The notes under the pieces were generated by a model, which did no database searches, was not told the DNA's origin, and was given only the letters and a program-made list of their open reading frames with translations. Both the position numbers and the translations under genes were made by a program. A stretch of 64,000 bases of DNA from JALOAT01 sp041685115 (GTDB lineage: Bacteria > Pseudomonadota > Gammaproteobacteria > Thiohalomonadales > Thiohalomonadaceae), in the NCBI GenBank assembly GCA_041685115.1, contig JAWLGK010000001.1:186001-250000 (forward strand). Reading direction: 5' to 3'. Below are positions 51,853 to 59,481 of this stretch, one piece after another (position 1 is the first letter of the stretch; every line of letters begins with the position of its first letter).

Positions 51853-53122
51853 TGCGTTCGTAAACCACTTTGCCGCCGAGCAGGGTATGGGTGACGCGGC
51901 CCTTGAGCTCCCAGCCGAGGAACGGGCTGTTCTTGCCGCGGCTCAACAGGGTGTGTTCGCTCACCGTCCACCAACGCTCCGGGTCGAAAATGCATAGGTC
52001 CGCCGGCGCACCGGGCCGCAGGGTGCCGGCGCCATTGCCAAGCACGCGCGCCGGCTCGCAGGTGACCTTGGCGAGCGCAGCGGACAGCGGCAACACGGCC
52101 TCCCCGGCGAGCCGCAGCACCAGGGACAGCAGGGTCTCCAGTGTGGAGGCGCCCGGCTCGGTGACCGGGAACGGTGCGAGCTTGGCGTCGGCGTCGTGCG
52201 GCTGGTGATCGGAACAGATGGCGCTGAGCGCGCCACTGGCCAGGCCCGCGCGCAAGGCGTCGCGGTCGCGCTGGGTGCGCAGGGGGGGGCGCAGGTGGCA
52301 GCGGGCGTTGAAGGGATTCACGTCCATTTCCGTGAGATACAGCTGGTGCGCGGCGACGTCAGCGCTCACCGGCAGTCCGCGGCTGCGTGCCTCCGCCACC
52401 AGTTCCACGGCGCGCGCTGAGGACAGTTGGCAGAAATGGGCGCGTACACCGCTTTGCTCCACCAGGCGCAGGTCACGGGCCAGGCCGATCACTTCCGCAC
52501 ACTCCGGGATCCCCGCCAGGCCGAGGCGCGCGCTTACCGTGCCCTCGTGCATGCAGCCGGTGGCGAGCCAGGGGTCTTCCGGATACAGGAATACGGGCAG
52601 GTCCAGGGTGGCGGCGTATTCAAGCGCACGGCGCATCACCAGGGTGCTGGCGACCGGGCGGCGCGCATTGGCCATGGCCACGCAGCCGGCCGCGCGCAGG
52701 GCGCCCATCTCGGCCAGTTGCTCGCCGTTGAGGCCGTGGGTGAGGGCGCCGAGCGGCAGCACACGGGCCATGCCCGCCTCGCGCGCCCGCCGCACGATGA
52801 GTTGGGCGGCGGCCGGGGTGTCCACCACCGGGTCGGTGTCCGGCGGACAGCACAGCGTGGTGATGCCGGCGCTCGCGGCGGCGCGCGTCTCGCTGGCGAT
52901 GCTGCCCTTGTGTTCGAGGCCCGGTTCGCGCAGGCGCGCATGCAGGTCCACCAGGCCGGGGCAGACCACACGCTGACTGGCATCGATGGTGTGCTCGGCC
53001 TGGAAGCCCTCGGGCACATGGCCGACCGCGGCGATGCGCCCGTCGGCGATGCATACCTCGGTGATGGCGTCGAGGCCGACGGCCGGGTCGATGACGCGGC
53101 CCCCGCGGATCACGATGTTCAT
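51845..53122 (-). CDS. dihydroorotase-like protein PyrC' (probably inactive)
   Basis: A 425-residue class I dihydroorotase fold. Metal ligands are missing: the H-x-H motif reads DLHARLREPG (second His to Arg), the H-C-E-D motif reads LYPEDPWL (His to Tyr), the H-x-C-H motif reads AHFCQLSS (second His to Gln), and P-H-H-L reads AHQLYL. SDHQPH is retained. This matches the non-catalytic PyrC' that forms the ATCase dodecamer with PyrB in Pseudomonas. An active dihydroorotase must be encoded elsewhere. It overlaps pyrB by four bases. Confidence 0.9.
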   Translation of the reverse strand: MNIVIRGGRVIDPAVGLDAITEVCIADGRIAAVGHVPEGFQAEHTIDASQRVVCPGLVDLHARLREPGLEHKGSIASETRAAASAGITTLCCPPDTDPVVDTPAAAQLIVRRAREAGMARVLPLGALTHGLNGEQLAEMGALRAAGCVAMANARRPVASTLVMRRALEYAATLDLPVFLYPEDPWLATGCMHEGTVSARLGLAGIPECAEVIGLARDLRLVEQSGVRAHFCQLSSARAVELVAEARSRGLPVSADVAAHQLYLTEMDVNPFNARCHLRPPLRTQRDRDALRAGLASGALSAICSDHQPHDADAKLAPFPVTEPGASTLETLLSLVLRLAGEAVLPLSAALAKVTCEPARVLGNGAGTLRPGAPADLCIFDPERWWTVSEHTLLSRGKNSPFLGWELKGRVTHTLLGGKVVYERND

Positions 53123-54102
53123 GCGGCCTCCTCCGCGCCGGCGCCCGGATGACGGCCGAGCACCAGGGCCATGACCGCCATGCGCACGGCGATGCCGTTG
53201 GTGACCTGCTCCAGGATCACCGATTGCGGCCCGTCCGCCACCTCGGAGGCGATCTCCACGCCGCGGTTGATGGGGCCCGGGTGCATCACGATGGCGTCTT
53301 GCTTGGCCAATGCCAGTTTTTCCGGGCTGAGACCGAACAACTGGAAATACTCCTCCTCGCTGGGCAGGAAGGCGCCCTGCATGCGCTCGCGCTGCAGGCG
53401 CAGCATGATGATTACGTCCACGCCTTCGAGCCCGGTGGCCAGGTCGTGATGGACGTGTACCCCTAGCCCGGCGATGTCGCGCGGCACCAGGGTGCGTGGG
53501 CCGATGACGCGGATCTCCGGGGTGCCGAGGATGGACAGTGCGTGGATCTGGGAACGCGCCACGCGCGAATGCAGCACGTCGCCGACGATGGCTACCTTCA
53601 GGTTGTGAAAGGCGCCCTTGTGACGGCGGATGGTGAACATGTCCAGCATGGCCTGGGTGGGGTGCGCGTGGCGACCGTCGCCGGCGTTGATCACCGAGAT
53701 GTGCGGGGCCACGTGGTGGGCGATGAAATGGGCCGCGCCGCTGTCGGCGTGGCGCACCACGAACATGTCGCAGTTCATGGCTTCGAGATTGCGCAGCATG
53801 TCCAGCAGGCTCTCGCCCTTGGAGGTGGCCGAGGTGGCGATGTTCATGTTGAGTACGTCCGCGGACAGGCGTTTGGCGGCCAGTTCGAACGTGGTGCGGG
53901 TGCGCGTACTGTTTTCGAAGAACAGGTTCACCACGGTCTTGCCGCGCAGCAAGGGCACCTTTTTCACCTGCTGCTCGCCGACCCCGATGAAGGATTCCGC
54001 CAACTGGAGGATCTCTTCGAGCTGTGCGCGGCGCATGCCCTCGATGGACAGAAAGTGGCGCAGACGGCCTTGTGCGTCCAATTGCAGGTCAGCGCCGTTC
54101 AT
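53119..54102 (-). CDS. pyrB: aspartate carbamoyltransferase catalytic chain
   Basis: First committed step of pyrimidine synthesis. The 327-residue protein has the carbamoyl-phosphate loop FFENSTRTRTTFE, the SKGES loop with catalytic Ser/Lys, the RHADSGAAHF segment, GDGRHAHPTQAMLDMFT, and the aspartate-binding MLRLQRERM. The N-terminal extension (about residues 1-20) is longer than in E. coli and fits the PyrB-PyrC' complex type. No pyrI regulatory chain is visible. Confidence 0.97.
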   Translation of the reverse strand: MNGADLQLDAQGRLRHFLSIEGMRRAQLEEILQLAESFIGVGEQQVKKVPLLRGKTVVNLFFENSTRTRTTFELAAKRLSADVLNMNIATSATSKGESLLDMLRNLEAMNCDMFVVRHADSGAAHFIAHHVAPHISVINAGDGRHAHPTQAMLDMFTIRRHKGAFHNLKVAIVGDVLHSRVARSQIHALSILGTPEIRVIGPRTLVPRDIAGLGVHVHHDLATGLEGVDVIIMLRLQRERMQGAFLPSEEEYFQLFGLSPEKLALAKQDAIVMHPGPINRGVEIASEVADGPQSVILEQVTNGIAVRMAVMALVLGRHPGAGAEEAA

Positions 54103-54604
54103 GGGTCTGTACCACCAGGTTGAGTTGGTCCGGGCCGGTCAGCTTCACCTGTTCACCGGGGGAGAGTTGCATGTGCACGCCGCTGATGTCGGCCTGGATG
54201 GGCAGTTCGCGGCCGGTACGTTCCACCAGCACAGCAAGGACCACCGAGGCCGGGCGGCCGTAATCGAAGATTTCGTTGAGCGCGGCGCGCACGGTGCGGC
54301 CCGATTGCAGCACATCGTCCACCAGCACGATGTGGCGGTCCTCCACCTCGAAGGGCAGGCTGGAGGGGCGCACCTGCGGGTGCATGCCGATGCGCGAGAA
54401 ATCGTCGCGGTAAAACGAGATGTCGAGCGTACCCAATGGCGTGGGCAGGGCGAGCAGCCGGTGCAGGCGTTCGGCCACCCAGGCGCCGCCGGTGTGAATA
54501 CCGATCATGGCGGGCTCATGGACGTCGCGCCGGTGCAGCAGGATGCGCAGATCCCCGGCCATGCGCTCGATGATATCGGGGACGTGATAGCGCTCGGATG
54601 TCAT
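54089..54604 (-). CDS. pyrR: bifunctional PyrR (pyr regulator / uracil phosphoribosyltransferase)
   Basis: A 171-residue PRTase-fold protein. The PRPP motif HIVLVDDVLQSGRTVRAALNE and the FYRDDFSRIG and RPASVVLAVLVERTGRELPIQADISG stretches are PyrR signatures. In Firmicutes it binds pyr mRNA; in gammaproteobacteria it may only be a UPRTase or regulate differently. I see no PyrR-type anti-antiterminator upstream. It overlaps ruvX by four bases and pyrB by 14. Confidence 0.95.
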   Translation of the reverse strand: MTSERYHVPDIIERMAGDLRILLHRRDVHEPAMIGIHTGGAWVAERLHRLLALPTPLGTLDISFYRDDFSRIGMHPQVRPSSLPFEVEDRHIVLVDDVLQSGRTVRAALNEIFDYGRPASVVLAVLVERTGRELPIQADISGVHMQLSPGEQVKLTGPDQLNLVVQTHERR

Positions 54605-55011
54605 GGGGTCTGTTGGTCCAGCCAGGATTGCAGGATGAGCTGCGCGGCCACGCGGTCCACGGCGCCCTTGTCGCCCTTATGGCCCTCGGCGGCCAGCAGG
54701 CGCTCGGCCTCGTCCGAAGACAGCCGCTCATCCACGAAAAAGACGCGCAGATTGTACCTGCCCGCCAGGCGATTACCAAAGCGGCGCGCGCGGGCGGTGA
54801 GTTCGTGCTCGGTGCCGTCCATGTGCACCGGCAGACCGACCACCAAGGCCTCGGGCTGCCACTCGCGGATCAGTTCGGTGACGGCGGCCCAGTCCACACC
54901 GCCGTTTTGGCTATGCAGGGTGCGCAGGGGACGGGCGGTGCCCGTGACGGTCTGCCCGACCGCCACGCCGATGCGCTGCGTACCGAAATCGAAGCCCAGC
55001 AGGGTGCCCAC
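54601..55011 (-). CDS. ruvX: YqgF/RuvX family putative pre-16S rRNA nuclease
   Basis: A 136-residue RNase H-like fold protein. LLGFDFGTQRIGVAVGQ carries the first catalytic Asp, VVGLPVHMDGTEHELTARARRFGNRL is the family middle, and FFVDERLSSDEAERLL and KGAVDRVAAQLILQSWLD close the fold. In E. coli YqgF processes the 5' end of 16S rRNA. The start is GTG 55011, immediately after the yqgE stop. Confidence 0.95.
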   Translation of the reverse strand: MGTLLGFDFGTQRIGVAVGQTVTGTARPLRTLHSQNGGVDWAAVTELIREWQPEALVVGLPVHMDGTEHELTARARRFGNRLAGRYNLRVFFVDERLSSDEAERLLAAEGHKGDKGAVDRVAAQLILQSWLDQQTP

Positions 55012-55581
55012 TCAGGCGTGGCCCACTTCGGTGGAGAGCAGGTTCAGGTCGATGCCGATGAGCGCCGCGGCGGCGCGCCAGCGCTCCTCGAGGGGCAGGT
55101 CGAACAGGATGTGTGCATCAGCCGGCCCGGAGAGCCAGGCGTTCTCGGCCATCTCGCGCTCCAGCTGCCCGGCGGCCCAGCCGGCATAGCCCAGGGTGAG
55201 CAGATAACGCGTCGGGCCCTTGCCATCGGCGAGCGCCATGAGGATGTCGCGCGAGGTGGTTACCGCGATCTCGTCGGAGATGCTGATGCTGGAATTCCAC
55301 TGCCCGGGCGGTGAATGCAGCACGAAGCCGTGCTCGCCCTGCACCGGCCCGCCCGCGAGCACGGGCAGATCCACGTCCACGTGCGCCCCAGGCGTGATCT
55401 GCATATGTTCGAGCACCTCGCCGAAGGTGATCCGCAGCGGGCGGTTGATGACGATGCCCATGGCGCCGGCCGCAGTGTGTTCACAGATGTAGGTGACCGT
55501 GTGGCTGAAGTTGGGGTCCTCCAGCGACGGCATGGCGATGAGGAAGTGGTTGGCGAGGGACTTGGTCTCTGTCATGGCCAT
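55012..55581 (-). CDS. yqgE: UPF0301 (AlgH/YqgE) family protein
   Basis: A 189-residue protein with the family start LANHFLIAMPSLEDPNFSHTVTYICEH, then GAMGIVINRPL, VLAGGPVQGEHGFVLHS and LGYAGWAAGQLEREMAENAWL. It is called AlgH in Pseudomonas, where it was linked to alginate regulation, but biochemical function is unknown. MTETKS at 55575 is an alternative start. It heads the six-gene yqgE-ruvX-pyrR-pyrB-pyrC'-pyrK string with overlapping or abutting junctions. Confidence 0.94.
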   Translation of the reverse strand: MAMTETKSLANHFLIAMPSLEDPNFSHTVTYICEHTAAGAMGIVINRPLRITFGEVLEHMQITPGAHVDVDLPVLAGGPVQGEHGFVLHSPPGQWNSSISISDEIAVTTSRDILMALADGKGPTRYLLTLGYAGWAAGQLEREMAENAWLSGPADAHILFDLPLEERWRAAAALIGIDLNLLSTEVGHA

Positions 55582-55640
55582 AGCGTACGGCGTGGGGCGT
55601 GGGACGTGAAGCGGAGAAGCGTGAACGTTCAGGGAATTTT

Positions 55641-55670
55641 GAAGAAAAAGCATCAACGCGAAGGCGGCGC
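55641..55670 (+). repeat. decayed type B-like single arm
   Basis: GAAGAAAAAGCATCAACGCG followed by AAGGCGG. The head is identical to other copies, and the body is a short, degenerate ACGCGAAGG-type array. No clear inverted partner exists, though ATCTCCCCCGTGTTTTCC at about 55720-55737 may be a type A remnant. It lies between tonB and yqgE. Confidence 0.6.
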
Positions 55671-55748
55671 TATGTGTCCTGCGTAACAAAAGCGGTTACC
55701 GCCCAGGGAGCAATGCGATCTCCCCCGTGTTTTCCTTCCCTGCCGCCG

Positions 55749-56627
55749 TCAGTACGTCTGCAGCCGGCTGTCGCTTTCGAACTGCCAGGTGCGCACGATG
55801 TGCAGCACGTCGATGCGTTTGCGGATGGACGGCGGAAAGGGTGCGAAGGGGGCGGCGAGCTTGACGATGCGCATGGCGCCGTCATCCAGCACCTTGCTGC
55901 CTGAGGAGCGCTGCACCCGTACATCCGCCAGGCTGCCGTCGGCACGGATGGCCACATCCAGGATGAGCGCACCGGACAGGCCGCGGCGACGGGCCTCGTC
56001 CGGGTAGTTGAGGTTACCGACACGCTCCACCTTGTGGCGCCACGCCTCCTCATAGGCGGCGCTGTCGTGCTGGCGGGTGTTGGCGGTGACAAACTCTTCG
56101 CGCGGTTTCTGGGCGTAGGTCTGCTGGCGCTCGCGGATCTCGGCCGACAACCGCGCCATTTCCAGGCTCTGCTCCCGCAGCACCTCCGCATCCGGCAGCG
56201 GCAGGTCCGGGACGGGTTCCACGGGGAGGTCGCTGGCGCGCCGGTCATTGGGCGCGCGGGTGGTCACGACCGTGTGCGGGCGCTCCGGCTCGGGACGCGG
56301 TGCGGCGGCCTGACGGGTCTCGTTGGCCGTGCCGCGCTCGGGTACCGGTCGTGGGTTGGGCTGCGGACTGGAGGGACGCACCTTTTCTTCGACATTCCCG
56401 CCGCCGCGCTGATCGGCCTGCGCCAGGTAATCGGCCTTATCGGGTCGTTCCCCCTGGCTGTGCACCAGGATGATCTCCAGCGGCCGGGTCGCACCACGGC
56501 GGGCGCGCTCCTCCGCCTCGAAGCTCACGCCCAGGATTACCAGGGCGTGCAGCGTCACCGCCAGCAGCATGGCAAGCCCGAGCCGGTCGGCCGGGGTCAT
56601 GGGAGGTGAGTTCGTCGCAATGGCCAT
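55749..56627 (-). CDS. tonB: TonB family energy transducer
   Basis: A 292-residue protein: one N-terminal TM (LGLAMLLAVTLHALVILGVSF, about residues 16-36), a Pro/Arg/Glu-rich periplasmic linker, and a C-terminal TonB domain (YPDEARRRGLSGALILDVAIRADGSLADVRVQRSSGSKVLDDGA). It would couple the proton gradient to outer-membrane receptors. No exbB/exbD lies beside it. Homologues at this locus (TonB3 in Pseudomonas) are linked to twitching motility. ATG 56627 has AGGA upstream. Confidence 0.92.
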   Translation of the reverse strand: MAIATNSPPMTPADRLGLAMLLAVTLHALVILGVSFEAEERARRGATRPLEIILVHSQGERPDKADYLAQADQRGGGNVEEKVRPSSPQPNPRPVPERGTANETRQAAAPRPEPERPHTVVTTRAPNDRRASDLPVEPVPDLPLPDAEVLREQSLEMARLSAEIRERQQTYAQKPREEFVTANTRQHDSAAYEEAWRHKVERVGNLNYPDEARRRGLSGALILDVAIRADGSLADVRVQRSSGSKVLDDGAMRIVKLAAPFAPFPPSIRKRIDVLHIVRTWQFESDSRLQTY

Positions 56628-56724
56628 GGCGGGGTTCCTGTGGCGACGGATTATACCCAGGCCTTCACGGCACCGTCAGGTTGGCGACCGTTATGCGAAG
56701 TATGTCCGGGAAAGGCCAAAGCGT

Positions 56725-56854
56725 AACCACGGGGAACACGGGGAAATACGAAATGCTGTGTTGCGATGAATCGGTAGTTGGCTGATGCCAAAGAACATTA
56801 TCAGCCGAGTCAGATGGCGCTGTTTACCTGATCTTTCCCCGTGCTCCCGTGGTT
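56725..56854. repeat. type A inverted repeat, copy 5 (gshB-tonB junction)
   Basis: Arms 56725-56746 (AACCACGGGGAACACGGGGA and AA) and 56834-56854 pair over 21-22 bases with one mismatch and one indel. The outer head on the gshB side reads AAAAGCTTGAACC on the minus strand and supplies the last codons and TGA stop of gshB. The spacer has a small palindrome TGGCTGAT / ATCAGCCG-type pair at about 56779-56807. Confidence 0.88.
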
Positions 56855-57825
56855 CAAGCTTTTCCCTTTCCGCGCCTGGCGGCGAGGCCGCCTTCGATGG
56901 CGTCCATGAGCTGGCCGGCGATGTCAAGGCCGAACTGGGCATCGAGCTCGCGGATGCAGGTGGGGCTGGTCACGTTGATCTCGGTGAGGTAGTCGCCGAT
57001 CACGTCCAGGCCGACGAACAGCAGGCCCAGTTCGCGCAGCAGCGGGGCAACGCGGGCGCAGATGAGGCGGTCGCGCTCGCTGAGCGGCACGCCCACACCG
57101 CGGCCGCCGGCCGCCAGGTTGCCGCGGAATTCCCCGGCCTTGGGGATGCGGGCCAGGGCATAGGGGACCGGTTCACCGTCGATGAGCAGGATACGCTTGT
57201 CACCCTGACCGATTTCGGGGATGAAGCGCTGCACCATCACGTAGCGTGCGCCCCCGTCGGTGAGGGTCTCGATGATTACGCCGGCATTGGCGTCGTCGTT
57301 ACGCAACAGGAACACCGAGGCGCCACCCATGCCGCCGAGTGGTTTGATTACAGCCTGCGGATGGCTGGCGAGGAAAGCCCGGATGTCCTCGGCGCGACGG
57401 CTGACCAGCGACGGCGGCATGAGGTCTGGAAAGCGGGTGGCGAACACCTTTTCGTTGGCGTCGCGCAGGCTGGCTGGACGGTTGATCACCCAGGCGCCAT
57501 CGCGTTCCGCCTGCTCGAGGATGTACGTGGCGTACACGTATTCCATATCGAAGGGCGGGTCTTTGCGCATGAGCATGACGTCCAGGTCGCCAAGCCGCGC
57601 CTCGTGCGGCTCACCGAGCTCGAACCAGTGCTCCGCGTCGTCCATTACCCGCAGCGGCCGCGCCCGGCCCCAGGCCCCCCCGTCCCGGATGGCCAGGTCG
57701 GCCATCTCGAAGTAATGCAGCTTCCAGCCGCGTGCCTGGGCGGCGAGCAGCATGGCGAGCGTGCTGTCTTTGTGAAATTTGATGGCCCCGATCGGGTCCA
57801 TGACGATGCCGAGGGCGAGGGTCAT
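56854..57825 (-). CDS. gshB: glutathione synthetase
   Basis: ATP-grasp enzyme joining gamma-glutamylcysteine and glycine. The 323-residue protein starts LGIVMDPIGAIKFHKDST and carries LMRKDPPFD, IKPLGGMGGASVF, RYVMVQRFIPE, LARIPKAGEFRGNLAAGG and the C-terminal INVTSPTCIRELD, all family signatures. ATG 57825 fits E. coli GshB best; GTG 57843 is an in-frame alternative. The final Lys-Ala-stop codons lie within the head of a type A repeat. Confidence 0.96.
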   Translation of the reverse strand: MTLALGIVMDPIGAIKFHKDSTLAMLLAAQARGWKLHYFEMADLAIRDGGAWGRARPLRVMDDAEHWFELGEPHEARLGDLDVMLMRKDPPFDMEYVYATYILEQAERDGAWVINRPASLRDANEKVFATRFPDLMPPSLVSRRAEDIRAFLASHPQAVIKPLGGMGGASVFLLRNDDANAGVIIETLTDGGARYVMVQRFIPEIGQGDKRILLIDGEPVPYALARIPKAGEFRGNLAAGGRGVGVPLSERDRLICARVAPLLRELGLLFVGLDVIGDYLTEINVTSPTCIRELDAQFGLDIAGQLMDAIEGGLAARRGKGKA

Positions 57826-58074
57826 TTTCGTGTCGAGCTTCACAGTTTGGCGCGAGCCGGGAGATGATAGTGGCCCGCACCCGGCGGGTCGTGCAACCCG
57901 GATACAAGCCGGAAAAGCGGCTATCCTCTAAGCCGTCGTTAGGAACTGCCAAGCCCTGCCGTCAAGCAGGGAAATACGAATGCTGGCGCGGGCTTGTAGT
58001 ATAACCTGAACGAATGTGTTAAATATCTCGGCGCCTCGACGGGGCAAACAGGCAGGTGTTCTTTGGGGGAAGAA
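57826..58074. other. divergent intergenic region gshB / pilG
   Basis: A 249-base gap. AT-rich stretches near 57995-58025 (TTGTAGTATAACC and GTTAAATAT) suggest a pilG promoter, though the TTGTAG to TTAAAT spacing is about 19 bases. No operator is recognised. Confidence 0.4.
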
Positions 58075-58497
58075 ATGGCGGTTAACGATGTGACCGGGCA
58101 GGCTCCGAATGGACTCAAGGTGATGGTGATCGATGACAGCAAGACCATCCGCCGCACTGCGGAAAGCCTTCTGAAGAAGGAAGGCATGGAGGTGATCTCC
58201 GCCGCCGACGGTTTCGAGGCCTTGTCGCTCATCGCCGACTACAACCCGGATATCATCTTCGTTGATATCATGATGCCCCGCCTGGACGGCTATCAGACCT
58301 GCGCGCTTATCAAGCACAACCAGAAATTCAAGGGCACGCCCGTGATCATGCTCTCGAGCAAAGACGGGTTGTTCGATCGTGCGCGCGGCCGGATAGTCGG
58401 CTCGGAAGAATACCTGACCAAGCCGTTCACGAAAGAAGAACTCCTCGGAGCTATCCAGCGTCACGTGCATCCGCGCGCCCAGGTCGCAAACGGATAG
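58075..58497 (+). CDS. pilG: twitching motility response regulator PilG
   Basis: Single receiver domain of 140 residues. The acidic pair is in MVIDDSKTIRRTAE, the phosphoacceptor Asp in IIFVDIMMPRLDGYQ, and Ser and Lys in MLSSKDG and YLTKPF. PilG, with the Chp kinase, promotes pilus extension. The start ATG 58075 has GGGGGA upstream. It begins the pilG-pilH-pilI-pilJ-chpA operon. Confidence 0.95.
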   Translation: MAVNDVTGQAPNGLKVMVIDDSKTIRRTAESLLKKEGMEVISAADGFEALSLIADYNPDIIFVDIMMPRLDGYQTCALIKHNQKFKGTPVIMLSSKDGLFDRARGRIVGSEEYLTKPFTKEELLGAIQRHVHPRAQVANG

Positions 58498-58518
58498 GCA
58501 GAGGGATAGGAAAAAGCC

Positions 58519-58881
58519 ATGGCCGAGATACTCATCGTCGACGATTCACCCACTGAAATCCACGTGCTCACCACCATGCTCACCAAGCATGGTTTCAGCG
58601 TCAGTTCGGTCAGCAACGGCGAAGACGGCATCAAGGCCGCCAAGGAAAAGAAACCGGATCTGATCCTGATGGATGTGGTGATGCCCGGCATCAACGGTTT
58701 CCAGGCCACGCGCCAACTAAGCAAAGACACCGACACGGCCGACATCCCGGTGATCATCGTCACTACCAAGGATCAGGAGACCGACCGGGTGTGGGGGCTA
58801 CGGCAAGGGGCAAAGGATTATCTGACCAAGCCCGTCGCCGAGAGCGAGCTCATCGAGAAGATCAACAGCCTTCTGAACTGA
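58519..58881 (+). CDS. pilH: twitching motility response regulator PilH
   Basis: Single receiver of 120 residues: ILIVDDSPTEIHVL, phosphoacceptor D in LILMDVVMPGINGFQATRQL, VTTKDQETD and YLTKPV. It is the second Chp-system response regulator, thought to favour retraction or act as phosphate sink. It lies 21 bases after pilG. Confidence 0.95.
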   Translation: MAEILIVDDSPTEIHVLTTMLTKHGFSVSSVSNGEDGIKAAKEKKPDLILMDVVMPGINGFQATRQLSKDTDTADIPVIIVTTKDQETDRVWGLRQGAKDYLTKPVAESELIEKINSLLN

Positions 58882-58884
58882 GCC

Positions 58885-59427
58885 GTGGGTACTCAGCCGC
58901 GAGCACCTTTCGAGCTGCTGTACGAACTGGAGGCGCGGGCGCGCGCCCATGCCTTCGGTCTGCCGCAGCGCGAAGAGGCCAGGACCCTGTGGCACGGGGT
59001 CGGTTTCCGGCTCGCCGGCATGCCGCTGGTGGCCCCGCTTGGGCAGGTGCGCGAAGTGCTGGTGTCGCCGCCCGTATCTCGCGTCCCCGGGGCCAAGGAG
59101 TGGGTGACCGGCATCGCCAACGTGCGTGGCACGTTGTTGCCGATCCTGGACCTGCAGGGTTTCCTGAGCAGCCGCCCCACTGCGCGCGGCAGACGCACGC
59201 GTGTCCTGGTGGTGCAGCACAGCGGCGTGATGGCCGGCCTGATGGTCGATGAGGTGCTCGGGCTGCGCCACTTTTTCGAAGAGGACCGCCTGGCGCACAT
59301 CCCCTCCAGTGCCGAGGGTCTGCGCGCCTATCTCTCGGGGGCTTTTTCCCAGGCGGGCGAGGTGTGGACGGTGTTCGACATGCACCGGTTGATTCAGGAT
59401 CCTGCCTTCATGCAGGTGGCGGCGTAA
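58885..59427 (+). CDS. pilI: CheW-like adaptor PilI
   Basis: A 180-residue CheW-domain protein. Signatures are FRLAGMPLVAPLGQVREVL, VPGAKEWVTGIANVRGTLLPILDLQGFL and GLMVDEVLGLRHF. It would couple PilJ to the ChpA kinase. The start is GTG 58885, three bases after the pilH stop, in the usual cluster position. Confidence 0.93.
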   Translation: MGTQPRAPFELLYELEARARAHAFGLPQREEARTLWHGVGFRLAGMPLVAPLGQVREVLVSPPVSRVPGAKEWVTGIANVRGTLLPILDLQGFLSSRPTARGRRTRVLVVQHSGVMAGLMVDEVLGLRHFFEEDRLAHIPSSAEGLRAYLSGAFSQAGEVWTVFDMHRLIQDPAFMQVAA

Positions 59428-59481
59428 GCCGCTTTATCGTCTATCGGGTAGTGGAAGTTAGAACGGCGTAGGAGCCATGCA

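Noticed and set aside
54605..55011. PyrR-binding attenuator upstream of pyrR/pyrB
   Set aside because: The region upstream is ruvX coding sequence with overlapping stop-start; no anti-antiterminator or T-rich terminator is visible.
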